DNA from: Phocoenobacter atlanticus
GTDB taxonomy: Bacteria; Pseudomonadota; Gammaproteobacteria; Enterobacterales; Pasteurellaceae
DNA length: 64,000 bases
Assembly: GCF_030764225.1 (NCBI RefSeq)
Contig: NZ_JASAXH010000008.1
Direction: 5' to 3' (one strand)
The position numbers and the translations under genes were made by a program. The notes under the pieces are model-generated. The model saw nothing but the letters and a program-made list of their open reading frames with translations. It did no database searches and was not told the DNA's origin. Below, piece after piece: positions 1 to 9,713 of the stretch; within the stretch, counting starts at the first letter, position 1; the number at the start of each line of letters is the position of its first letter.

Positions 1-252
1 TTTAATGCCATCCACTTCTACACTATTCGCAAATGAATGTGTTGAAAGAAGGGATACTGCAAATATTGGTAATAATGTTGATTGAATAAATGTAGAAATT
101 GCATTCAGTTTAAAATTAAATACAGACCTTTCTTGACTAGAAGTATCAGTATCAGATGAACTATTATTGATCGCAGATTGAACATTTTCTGCGACGGGGA
201 TTAAACAAGATTTAGATTTGCTAAAAATTAATTTATATTTGTTTTTATTCAT
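1..252 (-). CDS. TpsA-type hemagglutinin/hemolysin exoprotein, 5' part only
   Basis: The first 84 codons of a gene that continues past the left edge. The product starts with an extended signal peptide region (ESPR): a basic N-terminus with the typical KLIFSKSKSCLIPVAENV pattern, then a second hydrophobic stretch around residues 55-75 ending near HSFANS, a likely signal peptidase site. ESPRs mark large type V secreted proteins, and the TpsB transporter gene ends only 24 bp upstream, so this is very likely the filamentous-hemagglutinin-like or hemolysin-like partner, exported through Sec and then the TpsB pore. The passenger domain is not visible, so adhesin, hemolysin or contact-dependent-inhibition toxin cannot be told apart. 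Confidence 0.85.
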   Translation of the reverse strand, partial: MNKNKYKLIFSKSKSCLIPVAENVQSAINNSSSDTDTSSQERSVFNFKLNAISTFIQSTLLPIFAVSLLSTHSFANSVEVDGIK

Positions 253-276
253 AATAATTTTCCTTAATTATTTATG

Positions 277-1992
277 TTAAAAATGAATTGCTCCATTGAA
301 ATAGGTCACTCCTGAATTCCCTTTAGGATAATTTTCGGTACTTCTTAATGGTTTGGCATAAGTTACAGATAATGAAACATTTTGGGCTTGCATTTTTAGT
401 CCTAATGCTACTCCTACTAATGTATTATGCTGTTTTGACGCTTTTTGATACACTTGTCCCCAATCTACACCTATAAAAGGTGAAATCACAGACAAGACAC
501 TTTTTTGTGGATAAAAAGGTATTGTGAGTGTTTGTGAAATAAACACACCTTTGTCTCCAGAAACTATACCACCTTTGAAACCTCGTACGGTGTACTCATC
601 ACCAATCGCAAATTGATTATCAGAGAGTAATCCTAATGAACTATATTGAGCTCCAGCTCTAAATTGATAACTTAAAGGACGTATCATAGTGAAAGGCTTG
701 TGCCAATTAACACTACCTGAAATAACTTGCATTGTTTTGAGCTGATCATTTAAATAAGCTGAATGTTGAGAATTAAACCAATTTAACCCATTGCTAAAAT
801 TAAGATCACTATGTAATTTACCATTCCAAAATGTTGAAATATGAGATAATCCAATATTAAATTTGCTGTAAAGATTATCTGTTATTAAACGATTAACAAC
901 ATAATTATTCTTTTTCTTAAATTCTAACTCTCCATAAGCTGTTAAAATACTTTCTCTATTGCGATTGAGAATACGAGAGACTTTTACACTAGCCGTTTGA
1001 GTTTTTCCTTCACTCTTATAATTATCATTATTTCCACGTAATTCTTTTTCATACCCTAAATGTGCCAATTTCAGATCTAAAGTGTAAAAACCGAGAGGTT
1101 GACTATAATTTATTGCATAGTTTTGCTGACTATTTTCTTTTGAATTTTTATAAAAACGATAATTGGTTGAAAAAGACCAACTATCATTTATACCAATGAG
1201 ATCACTTACTGATAGGGTTGCTGTCAGTTGATTACGACCATTTGCATTATTTTCTGATCCTGAGTTATTAAACCCAATAGAAAAAGCTGGCATTACAGAA
1301 CGTTTGGTTTCAATATTAATATTTGATTTAGACATTTCTTGGCTTGCAATAATTTGTAATCGTGTAGATTTGTTGACATTATTGGTTATTTCTACAATTT
1401 GGTCAGCATCAAAAATATTAAATGGCTTATTGTTTAAATTAGGTAAAGTGCTTAACATTGCTTTATCTTTAAAGCTTTGTGGGATTTGACCATTTACATA
1501 GTAATTATTTACCCCTCCCCAATGAATAATAAATTTTAAATGTCCATCTGAAATGTTTGTTTCTTTTAATCCAATAGCACTAGTTATATACCCTTGTGAA
1601 TATAAAACTTCTGTTAATTCTTTTACTAATTCTAAAATTTGTGGCGTTGTTAATTTCTTATTTTCATAATGCTGGATAATAGATTGAAAATTTAGTGAGA
1701 TTGACTGATTTACAAGATCAATACTAATTTTATTTATTTTTTGAGCTTGTTCCTCTTTATTAACTAAACTTTTTGCTACTTTTAGCTTTTTTGGGGGATT
1801 GGTAAATAAAAATTGTTCTGCTTTTTTTATTTGCAGTTCACTGTTATTTATTTTTTCTTGATTTTTTATTCTTTGTTGCTCTTCTATAAGTATATTTTTG
1901 CTATTTGCTATTACATTTGAGCAGTAGAGTATGAAATAGAGAGAGAGAATGGTTAGATGTATTTTTTTGTAATTATTAACGGTGTTTTCCAT
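277..1992 (-). CDS. TpsB/ShlB/FhaC family outer-membrane two-partner secretion transporter
   Basis: A 571-residue protein with an N-terminal hydrophobic signal (about residues 10-30), a polar stretch rich in E, Q and K (about 35-85), POTRA-like domains (about 90-215) and a C-terminal 16-strand barrel-type region ending in a terminal Phe, as expected for BAM-assembled barrels. The VRGF segment (around residue 480) is the conserved loop-6 type motif of Omp85/TpsB proteins. It would export the TpsA exoprotein encoded just downstream. Both genes are on the minus strand in the order tpsB-tpsA. A TATAAT -10 hexamer lies upstream (2030-2035, minus strand) without a clear -35. Confidence 0.93.
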   Translation of the reverse strand: MENTVNNYKKIHLTILSLYFILYCSNVIANSKNILIEEQQRIKNQEKINNSELQIKKAEQFLFTNPPKKLKVAKSLVNKEEQAQKINKISIDLVNQSISLNFQSIIQHYENKKLTTPQILELVKELTEVLYSQGYITSAIGLKETNISDGHLKFIIHWGGVNNYYVNGQIPQSFKDKAMLSTLPNLNNKPFNIFDADQIVEITNNVNKSTRLQIIASQEMSKSNINIETKRSVMPAFSIGFNNSGSENNANGRNQLTATLSVSDLIGINDSWSFSTNYRFYKNSKENSQQNYAINYSQPLGFYTLDLKLAHLGYEKELRGNNDNYKSEGKTQTASVKVSRILNRNRESILTAYGELEFKKKNNYVVNRLITDNLYSKFNIGLSHISTFWNGKLHSDLNFSNGLNWFNSQHSAYLNDQLKTMQVISGSVNWHKPFTMIRPLSYQFRAGAQYSSLGLLSDNQFAIGDEYTVRGFKGGIVSGDKGVFISQTLTIPFYPQKSVLSVISPFIGVDWGQVYQKASKQHNTLVGVALGLKMQAQNVSLSVTYAKPLRSTENYPKGNSGVTYFNGAIHF

Positions 1993-2644
1993 TTAAAATT
2001 CCTGACGTCCTTATTGGGAATAATAATCAATTATAGGATAAAAACAGGATATGTATATAAAAAAGAAAGAGTAAAACAACTGGTCTAATGAGTTTATAAT
2101 TTCAGGGAAAAATCATACTTAACTAGAGCAAAATAGATACTAAAACCTAATGTAAATCAATGAATTACGTTAATTAACGTAGCGGCGAATTAGTAAGCGT
2201 TAGTTTGCGTATATTCGCTCGTTATTCGATATAAAAATCCTCACAAAATATTATTAGGTATAAATATAGCGGGTAGATCAAATCGAAAATTAACAAATTT
2301 AACACCTTGCGTAGATACCTTGTGCCTACAATATGTTTATACATTAATTGGTTATGTGAAAAATTGATAAAATATAGCAGTTATATCCAGTTCACAATTT
2401 ACAATTTTTATGCTTGCTATTTCTTAATAGTATCTAAAAAAATAATAGGTAAAAGGTTACGTTTCTCTTGTTTATAATTTAAACTTTTTTAGATATTCTA
2501 TTTATGAAAAGATCAGGAAAAAATATTTTTGATAGAGATCACAAGTTACAATGAAACCAATTGCTTTTTAACTGTAACTCTGTATATTTTTGTTAATACC
2601 AACCAAATATTTCAATATACAAAAAACAAAAATAGGCAGAATTT
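1993..2644. other. 652-bp non-coding spacer between tpsB and glgB
   Basis: No credible reading frame. It holds the promoters of the divergent tpsB and glg units, a perfect 16-bp palindrome TACGTTAATTAACGTA at 2166-2181, and a GCGAAT/ATTCGC inverted pair at 2185-2190 and 2213-2218. The CRP-type site and promoter for glgB are listed separately. The segment around 2305-2330 contains TTGTAGG on the minus strand, resembling the outer arms of the hairpins at 8207 and 13580, but it is degenerate. Confidence 0.6.
2525..2588 (+). promoter_or_regulatory. Predicted CRP-activated promoter of the glg operon
   Basis: TTTGA-N6-TCACA at 2528-2543 matches the CRP consensus TGTGA-N6-TCACA at 9 of 10 positions. 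Downstream are TTGCTT (2561-2566), a 16-bp spacer and TATATT (2583-2588). The implied start near 2595 puts the CRP site centre about 60 bp upstream, close to the classical class I position (-61.5). CRP control of glycogen genes is established in E. coli; the site here is a prediction. Confidence 0.6.
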
Positions 2645-4837
2645 ATGATAACAGAATTAGTATCCCAAGCAGAAATTAATGCTTTTTTTAATGGGCAGTG
2701 TTCTGTCCCTTTCTCTGTTTTAGGTATGCACGAAACCGATAATGGCATAGAAATTCGAGTATTGTTACCTGATGCCACACGAGTATTAGTGATTGAGCGA
2801 GAAAATCAGCAAATTTTATTTGAATTATCGCCGCTTGATGAGCGAGGTTTCTTTGCTGGTATAACACCAGATACCCATTCTTTTTATGATTATCAGTTAC
2901 AGGTATTTTGGGGTAATGAATCTCAAATTATTGAAGATCCTTATCGTTTTCATCCTATGGTGGATGAATTGGATAATTGGTTGCTTTCAGAAGGTTCACA
3001 TCATAGACCTTATGAAATTTTAGGTGCTCATTTTGCGGAGTGCGATGGCATTTCTGGTGTTGTTTTCCGTTTGTGGGCACCAAATGCTAAACGTGTTTCT
3101 GTGGTGGGGGATTTTAATTATTGGGATGGGCGTCGTCATCCAATGCAAAAACATTTTTCAAGTGGTATTTGGGAACTATTTTTACCAAAAGTATCCCTTG
3201 GACAATATTATAAATTTGAACTGATTGATTGTAATGATCAATTACGTTTAAAAGCTGATCCTTATGCGTTTAGCTCCCAACTTCGTCCTGATACGGCATC
3301 ACAAGTGAGTATGTTGCCTGAAATAGTAGAAATGACAGCACAACGTCGTAAAGCGAATCAATCTGATCAACCGATTTCTATCTATGAAGTGCATTTAGGT
3401 TCGTGGCGTCGTAATGTCGAAAATAATTATTGGCTTAATTATGATCAGCTTGCTGATGAGCTAATTCCTTATGTAAAAGAAATGGGCTTTACTCATATTG
3501 AGTTTTTACCCCTTTCTGAGTTTCCTTTTGATGGTTCTTGGGGCTATCAACCTATTGGATTATATTCTCCAACCAGTCGCTTTGGTTCACCAGAAAGTTT
3601 TAAACGTTTAATTGATAAAGCACACGAAGCAGGATTAAATGTCATTTTAGATTGGGTGCCTGGACATTTCCCAAGTGATACTCACGGCTTAGTCGCGTTT
3701 GATGGCACGGCATTATACGAACACGCTGATCCAAAAGAAGGCTATCATCAAGATTGGAATACCCTTATTTATAATTATGGTCGTAATGAAGTGCGTAATT
3801 TCTTGGTCAGCAACGCGTTATATTGGTTGGAACGCTTTGGCTTAGATGGAATCCGTGTTGATGCGGTGGCGTCGATGGTTTATCGTGATTATAGCCGTAA
3901 AGAAGGGGAGTGGATCCCAAATCAATATGGTGGGCGTGAAAATCTAGAAGCGATTGAATTTTTAAAACAAACGAATTACTTAATCAATAAAGAGATGAAT
4001 GGTGCGGTGTCTTTTGCCGAAGAATCTACTTCTTTTACTGGTGTAACACATCCTTTAGAAAATGGTGGACTTGGTTTTAATTTTAAATGGAATATGGGAT
4101 GGATGAATGACACTTTATCCTATATGCAAAAAGATCCGATTTATCGTCAGCATCATCATAATCAAATGACCTTTGGAATGATGTATCAATACAGCGAAAA
4201 CTTTGTGTTACCGCTTTCACACGATGAAGTGGTTCACGGTAAATCCTCTTTATTGGGTAAAATGCCGGGAGATACGTGGCAGAAATTTGCGAATTTACGT
4301 GCTTATTATGGTTATATGTGGGGACATCCAGGTAAAAAATTACTCTTTATGGGTAATGAATTTGCACAAGGGCGTGAGTGGGATTATCAAGAAAGTTTAG
4401 ATTGGTTCTTATTAGATGAAAATCACGGTGGTGGTTGGCACAAAGGGGTACAAGATTTTGTAAAAGATCTTAACCATACCTATCAACGAAATGCCCCATT
4501 ATTTGAATTAGATTGTGATCCTAATGGGTTTGAATGGTTAGTTGCAGATGATCATCAAAATTCTGTTTTTGCCTTTGAACGCCGTACTCACAGTGGCGAG
4601 CGTATTATTGTCATCAGTAATTTTACCCCAGTGCCACATAATGAATATCGTATTGGTGTCAATGAAATGGGGACATATACAGAGATCTTAAACTCTGATT
4701 CAGCACTTTATATGGGATCGAATATGGGTAATTTAGGGAAAGTAGAGGCTGAATCTATTGACTCTCACGGAAAAGCACAATCTATTAAGGTTGCTGTTCC
4801 GCCATTGGCAACCATATATTTAAAATTAGACAAATAA
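2645..4837 (+). CDS. glgB: 1,4-alpha-glucan branching enzyme
   Basis: Transfers alpha-1,4 oligoglucan segments to O-6 of glucose units, making the branches of glycogen in the cytoplasm. The 730 residues match full-length E. coli GlgB (728): an N-terminal beta domain, a CBM48 domain (about 120-215, with DFNYWDGRRHPM) and the GH13 barrel. The GH13 signatures are intact: DWVPGHF, DGIRVD with nucleophile D406, AEEST with acid/base E459, and H526-D527 in the SHDEVVH motif. First gene of glgBXCAP, only 10 bp before glgX. The start is the ATG at 2645; its Shine-Dalgarno is weak (GGCAGAATTT). Confidence 0.98.
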   Translation: MITELVSQAEINAFFNGQCSVPFSVLGMHETDNGIEIRVLLPDATRVLVIERENQQILFELSPLDERGFFAGITPDTHSFYDYQLQVFWGNESQIIEDPYRFHPMVDELDNWLLSEGSHHRPYEILGAHFAECDGISGVVFRLWAPNAKRVSVVGDFNYWDGRRHPMQKHFSSGIWELFLPKVSLGQYYKFELIDCNDQLRLKADPYAFSSQLRPDTASQVSMLPEIVEMTAQRRKANQSDQPISIYEVHLGSWRRNVENNYWLNYDQLADELIPYVKEMGFTHIEFLPLSEFPFDGSWGYQPIGLYSPTSRFGSPESFKRLIDKAHEAGLNVILDWVPGHFPSDTHGLVAFDGTALYEHADPKEGYHQDWNTLIYNYGRNEVRNFLVSNALYWLERFGLDGIRVDAVASMVYRDYSRKEGEWIPNQYGGRENLEAIEFLKQTNYLINKEMNGAVSFAEESTSFTGVTHPLENGGLGFNFKWNMGWMNDTLSYMQKDPIYRQHHHNQMTFGMMYQYSENFVLPLSHDEVVHGKSSLLGKMPGDTWQKFANLRAYYGYMWGHPGKKLLFMGNEFAQGREWDYQESLDWFLLDENHGGGWHKGVQDFVKDLNHTYQRNAPLFELDCDPNGFEWLVADDHQNSVFAFERRTHSGERIIVISNFTPVPHNEYRIGVNEMGTYTEILNSDSALYMGSNMGNLGKVEAESIDSHGKAQSIKVAVPPLATIYLKLDK

Positions 4838-4847
4838 TAGATAGCAA

Positions 4848-6812
4848 ATGAATAAGATAAATAAAGGTAAACCTTATCCACTAGGTTGTACAAAGCAAAT
4901 TCAAGAGAATATTGATGGATTTAATTTTGCAATTTTTTCATCAAAAGCCACCGCTATTGAGTTGTGTATTTTTGAAGATGATGAAGAAACCCGATATTTG
5001 ATGCACCAAAGTGAAGATATTTGGCATATTTGGTTATCCAATGTAAGTTGTGGTATGAAGTATGGTTATCGTTTGTATGGCGATGGCTTAAATCCAAATA
5101 AATTGATTCTTGATCCTTATGCAAAAGAAGTTGTTGGAAAGCCAGATCTGAGTAATGCAGAAAAACGATCGTGGTTTTTATTAAATGATCCAAGAGATAA
5201 CGCTCACCTTGCCCCGAAAGCGGTCATTTTTGAAGATAAATTTGCGTGGCAAGATGATCAATCCCCTAATATTGCTTGGGCAGACACCATTATTTATGAA
5301 GCAAATGTGAAAGGCTTAACCAAACTACGAGAAGATTTACCTGAAAATATTCGAGGCACTTATGTGGGTGTGGCTCACTCTAAAATGATTGCTTATTTAA
5401 AAGAGCTAGGGATTACGACCTTAGAGCTATTGCCGGTTAATTACCATTTAGATGAACCGCATTTACAAGAAAAAGGCTTGCATAATTATTGGGGATATAA
5501 TCCTTTGGCAATGTTTACGGTTGAGCCTAAATATTGGTCAGGACGAAAAGGGACGTCGCCACTTTCTGAATTTAAAGAAATGGTTAAGGCGTTACACAAA
5601 GCAGGAATTGAAGTGGTGCTTGATGTGGTGTTTAACCACAGTGCGGAATCAGAAAAAGATTTTCCAACTTTTTGTCAGCGTGGTATTGATGATGAAACCT
5701 ATTATTGGCGGAATGATCAAGGAGAATATATCAATGCAACAGGCTGTGGAAATATGCTCAACGTGTCTTCTGAGATTGGTCGCCGTTGGGTAATAGATTG
5801 TTTAAGATATTGGGTGGAAGAGTGCCACGTCGATGGTTTCCGTTTTGACTTAGCCCCAACCTTAGGACGAGAAACACCAGCATTTAATCCCAAAGCAAAA
5901 TTATTCGAAGAGATAGCAGAAATACCGAGTTTACAAAAATGTAAGTTTATTGCAGAACCTTGGGATATTGGTGAAGGGGGTTATCAAGTGGGTAATTTTC
6001 CTGTTTATTTTTCTGAATGGAATGATCGTTTTCGTGATGATATGTGCCGTTTTTGGTTATGGAAAAGTGGTGAACTAGGTGCATTTGCACAGCGTTTTTC
6101 AGGGTCGAGCGATATTTATCAGCGCGAAGGCTATTTACCCCATAATTCGATTAATTTTATTACAGCACACGATGGTTTTACCTTAAAAGATTTGACCTGT
6201 TATAACCAGAAACATAATTTAGCCAACGGCGAAAATAACAATGATGGACGGAATGAAAATTATAGTTATAACCACGGCATTGAAGGGCTTGATGACATTC
6301 CAGAAGCGGTGAAATTAGATCGATTTTTTACAAGTTGTGGATTGTTATGTAGTTTGCTCTTAGCAAATGGTGTTCCAATGTTATTGGCGGGCGATGAATT
6401 TGGTAATTCTCAATATGGCAATAATAATGCGTATTGCCAAGATAATCAAACCGCTTGGTTAAAATGGAATACCTTTGAGAAAGAGTTATTTGATGTAACT
6501 AAAAAGATAATTGCGATACGCAAACAGATATTAAGTTTATCAAAAGATAAGTGGTGGAATGAAAATAATGTGAGCTGGCTAAATGTGAATGGTCAACCGA
6601 TGAGAGAAGCTGATTGGCACAATAATGAAACGGAAGCCTTTCAAATATTATTAGATAATCAATGGTTATTGTTAGTGAATGCTAAATCACAGCCACAGAC
6701 CTTTTTACTATCCAAAGAGAAATGGGAGACAGTATATAGTAATACAGATGTAATTTTACAAGAAGATGTATTAAAAGTTGATAATCTTACTTTTTGTATT
6801 TTACAGAAATAG
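4848..6812 (+). CDS. glgX: Glycogen debranching enzyme
   Basis: Hydrolyses alpha-1,6 links of the short limit-dextrin branches left by glycogen phosphorylase. The 654-residue GH13 protein has an N-terminal CBM48/isoamylase-type domain (about 1-120) and a barrel with the VVFNHSAES region, nucleophile motif DGFRFDLA, the EPWD acid motif and TAHDGFTL with the conserved HD pair. Length matches E. coli GlgX (657). It follows glgB by 10 bp and is almost certainly co-transcribed with it. The glgBXCAP order is the standard gammaproteobacterial one. Confidence 0.97.
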   Translation: MNKINKGKPYPLGCTKQIQENIDGFNFAIFSSKATAIELCIFEDDEETRYLMHQSEDIWHIWLSNVSCGMKYGYRLYGDGLNPNKLILDPYAKEVVGKPDLSNAEKRSWFLLNDPRDNAHLAPKAVIFEDKFAWQDDQSPNIAWADTIIYEANVKGLTKLREDLPENIRGTYVGVAHSKMIAYLKELGITTLELLPVNYHLDEPHLQEKGLHNYWGYNPLAMFTVEPKYWSGRKGTSPLSEFKEMVKALHKAGIEVVLDVVFNHSAESEKDFPTFCQRGIDDETYYWRNDQGEYINATGCGNMLNVSSEIGRRWVIDCLRYWVEECHVDGFRFDLAPTLGRETPAFNPKAKLFEEIAEIPSLQKCKFIAEPWDIGEGGYQVGNFPVYFSEWNDRFRDDMCRFWLWKSGELGAFAQRFSGSSDIYQREGYLPHNSINFITAHDGFTLKDLTCYNQKHNLANGENNNDGRNENYSYNHGIEGLDDIPEAVKLDRFFTSCGLLCSLLLANGVPMLLAGDEFGNSQYGNNNAYCQDNQTAWLKWNTFEKELFDVTKKIIAIRKQILSLSKDKWWNENNVSWLNVNGQPMREADWHNNETEAFQILLDNQWLLLVNAKSQPQTFLLSKEKWETVYSNTDVILQEDVLKVDNLTFCILQK

Positions 6813-6824
6813 TTTAATTAACAG

Positions 6825-6848
6825 ATTAAATTCAATAATGAATTTAAT
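6825..6848 (+). repeat. 10-bp inverted repeat between glgX and glgC
   Basis: ATTAAATTCA at 6825-6834 is matched by TGAATTTAAT at 6839-6848 with a 4-nt loop. It is pure AU apart from one pair per arm and has no T-tract, so it is more likely a weak intercistronic hairpin than a terminator. The glgC ribosome site (AAGGAG) begins shortly after it. Confidence 0.5.
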
Positions 6849-6865
6849 GGAAATAAGGAGTAACT

Positions 6866-8173
6866 ATGAGTAGTATGACAAAATCCCCAAATAAATACGA
6901 AGTGGTAAAAGACACATTAGTACTTATTTTGGCAGGTGGGCGAGGTTCTCGTCTTCACGAACTAACAGATAAACGAGCAAAACCAGCACTTTATTTTGGA
7001 GGTAACCGCCGTATTATTGATTTTGCATTATCTAATTGTATTAACTCGGGATTAAACCGTATTGGTGTAGTAACCCAATATGCTGCCCATTCCTTATTAC
7101 GTCATTTACAACGTGGTTGGTCATTTTTACCACAAGAAAAAGGTGAATTTGTCGATATGTTGCCAGCTCGTCAACAAATTGATAATTCAACTTGGTATCG
7201 TGGTACGGCTGATGCGGTTTATCAAAATATGGCAATTTTACGTAATCATTATCGCCCCAAATACGTATTAATTTTGGCAGGGGATCATATTTATAAACAA
7301 GATTATAGTCAAATGTTACTTGACCATATTTCAAGTGGTGCAAAATGTACGGTTGGCTGTATTGAAGTTGATCGTAAAATTGCATCTGAATTTGGTGTGA
7401 TGGCGGTTGATGAAAATTTAAAAGTAAAATCTTTTGTAGAAAAACCAGAAAACCCACCAGCAATGATTGGCAGACCTGATATTTCATTAGCATCAATGGG
7501 AATTTATGTGTTTGATGCCGACTATTTATATGAAGTATTAGAAAAAGAGGTTGAAACGCCTTACACTTCTCACGATTTTGGTAAAGATATTTTGCCTCGT
7601 ACTTTAAAAGAAGGTGTATTGTACGCCCATCCGTTTAGCCGTTCTTGTATGGGACGTAATACTGAAGGTGAAATTTATTGGCGTGATGTGGGTACATTAG
7701 ATAGTTTCTGGCAATCAAATATTGATTTAGTTTCTGAAAACCCACAACTGGATATTTATGATCAACGCTGGCCAATTCGTGGTAATCCAATTCAGACCTA
7801 TCCATCTAAGTTTTTTTATAAGAAATCAGATAGTAAACCTGTAGATAATTCATTAATTGCTGGTGGTTGTGTGATTACTGATGCAGGTATTAGTAATTCT
7901 GTATTATTTGACCATATTACTGTAAATGAAGGTTCAATGGTTGAGTACTGTGTTGTTCTGCCAGAGGTCACTATTGGTAAGAACTGTACATTAAGAAATT
8001 GTATTATTGATCGTAATGTAAATATTCCTGATGGTACAGAAATAGGATTAGATTTGGAATCGGATCGTCAGCGTTTTAGAGTGAGTAGTACAGATAAGGT
8101 AGTATTAGTCACTAAACCTATGATTGAAAAGTTACTAGGTAAAGAAGTGATTCATGAAGAACACTTAGATTAA
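6866..8173 (+). CDS. glgC: Glucose-1-phosphate adenylyltransferase (ADP-glucose pyrophosphorylase)
   Basis: Makes ADP-glucose from ATP and glucose-1-phosphate, the committed and allosterically controlled step of glycogen synthesis. The 435 residues carry the N-terminal nucleotidyltransferase signature GGRGSRLHELT followed by KPALYFGG, the AGDHIY substrate region (about 140) and a C-terminal left-handed beta-helix (about 310-420) with hexapeptide-like spacing. Length matches E. coli GlgC (431). A strong AAGGAG precedes the ATG. The glgC-glgA gap is larger (112 bp) than in E. coli and carries hairpins. Confidence 0.98.
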   Translation: MSSMTKSPNKYEVVKDTLVLILAGGRGSRLHELTDKRAKPALYFGGNRRIIDFALSNCINSGLNRIGVVTQYAAHSLLRHLQRGWSFLPQEKGEFVDMLPARQQIDNSTWYRGTADAVYQNMAILRNHYRPKYVLILAGDHIYKQDYSQMLLDHISSGAKCTVGCIEVDRKIASEFGVMAVDENLKVKSFVEKPENPPAMIGRPDISLASMGIYVFDADYLYEVLEKEVETPYTSHDFGKDILPRTLKEGVLYAHPFSRSCMGRNTEGEIYWRDVGTLDSFWQSNIDLVSENPQLDIYDQRWPIRGNPIQTYPSKFFYKKSDSKPVDNSLIAGGCVITDAGISNSVLFDHITVNEGSMVEYCVVLPEVTIGKNCTLRNCIIDRNVNIPDGTEIGLDLESDRQRFRVSSTDKVVLVTKPMIEKLLGKEVIHEEHLD

Positions 8174-8206
8174 AGTAAATGTGACTATTTATTGTAATAG
8201 TTAATT

Positions 8207-8264
8207 TTGTAGAGGCAGGGTAGGATATTATCTGCCTCTACAATACTAATTTTTATTAGTATTG
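8207..8264 (+). repeat. Two overlapping hairpins in the glgC-glgA spacer
   Basis: First hairpin: TTGTAGAGGCAG (8207-8218) pairs with CTGCCTCTACAA (8232-8243), loop 13 nt. Second hairpin: CAATACTAAT (8241-8250) pairs with ATTAGTATTG (8255-8264), loop 4 nt. The two share bases 8241-8243, so full forms of both cannot coexist. Neither has a long T-tract, so partial termination, mRNA processing or a dispersed repeat element are all possible. Confidence 0.6.
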
Positions 8265-8285
8265 TATATTGAAAAGGATAATTAA

Positions 8286-9713
8286 ATGAGAGTTTTACAC
8301 GTTTGTTCGGAATTATATCCACTGTTAAAAACTGGTGGGTTAGCCGATGTTCTTGGAGCATTGCCCTTTGCACAAAAAGAAATTGGTATTGATGCAAGAG
8401 TAGTATTACCAGCTTATCCTGCAATTATTGCAGGTATAACAAACACTGTTATTGTTAATGAATTTGATAATTTTGCAGGGCATATCATATTACGTTACGG
8501 TGAGTATAATGGTATTGGTGTTTATTTGATTGATGCACCCCATTTATATGCTCGTGAAGGCAATCCTTATTATGATGAAAATTACAATGATTATCTTGAT
8601 AACTACAAACGTTTTGCATTACTAGGCTGGGTAGGGGCAGAGTTAACAACAGGTTTAGACAGCTGGTGGAAAGCTGAGGTGGTACACGCTCATGATTGGC
8701 ACGCAGGTTTAACCAGTGCTTATTTAGCTCATAAAGGTCGCCCTGCAAAATCCATTTTTACTATTCATAATCTGGCTTATCAAGGTAATTTTTCTGCAGA
8801 TCATTTATATGAAATTGGATTACCAAGTGAAATGTTTAATATCAATGGATTAGAGTTGAATGGGCAAATTTCTTATTTAAAATCAGGACTCTATTATTCT
8901 GATAAAGTAACAGCGGTGAGCCCAACTTATGCAAAAGAGATTACAACGTCAGAATTTGGCTATGGATTAGAAGGTTTGCTTGCAACATTAGAGCAACAAG
9001 GTAAATTATTTGGTATTTTAAATGGTGTAGATGAAAATATTTGGCATCCAAATAATGACCCATACATAAAAGATCATTATAAACTTAAATTTATGACCAA
9101 GAAGCGTAAGAATAAAGAAAAGCTACAATCTTATTTTAATTTACCACAGCAAGCTGATGCATTGTTATTTGTAATGGTTACACGTTTAACTGAGCAAAAA
9201 GGCGTAGATTTAGTTGTTGATAGTGCCGAAGAAATTGTTAAACAAGGTGGGCAATTAGTTATTTTAGGTTCTGGTGCAACAGAGTTAGAGCAGAATATTA
9301 ATGAATTAGCTATTCGTTATCCAGAAAATATAGCGGTTAGAATTGGTTATGATGAGGCATTATCACATTTGATTATTGCGGGTGGCGATGTGATTTTAGT
9401 ACCAAGTCGTTTTGAACCTTGTGGGCTAACTCAATTATATGGTTTAAAATATGGTACTTTGCCATTAGTTCGCTCGACGGGTGGATTGGCGGATACAGTA
9501 GTGAATAGTACATCGGAAAATATAAAAGCTCGTACAGCAACAGGTTTTGTTTTTGATGATGCTAGCTCAGAAGCATTAAGCCAAGCAATTTGCAATGCAT
9601 TCACATTATGGCAAAAACAACGTTTATGGTTTAGTGTTAGAACTGTAGCAATGGAGCAAGATTTTGGCTGGAAAATATCTGCTAAACATTACCAACAATT
9701 GTATCAGTCTTAG
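8286..9713 (+). CDS. glgA: Glycogen synthase (ADP-glucose)
   Basis: Elongates alpha-1,4-glucan chains from ADP-glucose. The 475-residue GT5 protein has the family N-terminal KTGGL motif with K15 (the ADP-glucose-binding lysine of E. coli GlgA) and a C-terminal Rossmann half with TRLTEQKG and PSRFEPCGLTQLYGL, where the conserved catalytic glutamate sits. Length equals the E. coli enzyme (477). Start ATG at 8286 after AAAAGGATAATTAA. It lies between the hairpin spacer and glgP. Confidence 0.98.
   Translation: MRVLHVCSELYPLLKTGGLADVLGALPFAQKEIGIDARVVLPAYPAIIAGITNTVIVNEFDNFAGHIILRYGEYNGIGVYLIDAPHLYAREGNPYYDENYNDYLDNYKRFALLGWVGAELTTGLDSWWKAEVVHAHDWHAGLTSAYLAHKGRPAKSIFTIHNLAYQGNFSADHLYEIGLPSEMFNINGLELNGQISYLKSGLYYSDKVTAVSPTYAKEITTSEFGYGLEGLLATLEQQGKLFGILNGVDENIWHPNNDPYIKDHYKLKFMTKKRKNKEKLQSYFNLPQQADALLFVMVTRLTEQKGVDLVVDSAEEIVKQGGQLVILGSGATELEQNINELAIRYPENIAVRIGYDEALSHLIIAGGDVILVPSRFEPCGLTQLYGLKYGTLPLVRSTGGLADTVVNSTSENIKARTATGFVFDDASSEALSQAICNAFTLWQKQRLWFSVRTVAMEQDFGWKISAKHYQQLYQS

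Noticed and set aside
5452..5793. 113-residue frame inside glgX
   Set aside because: Out-of-frame shadow of the conserved catalytic barrel of GlgX.
7041..7496. 151-residue antisense open frame within glgC
   Set aside because: Composition mirrors the glgC codons; no promoter, ribosome site or family pattern.
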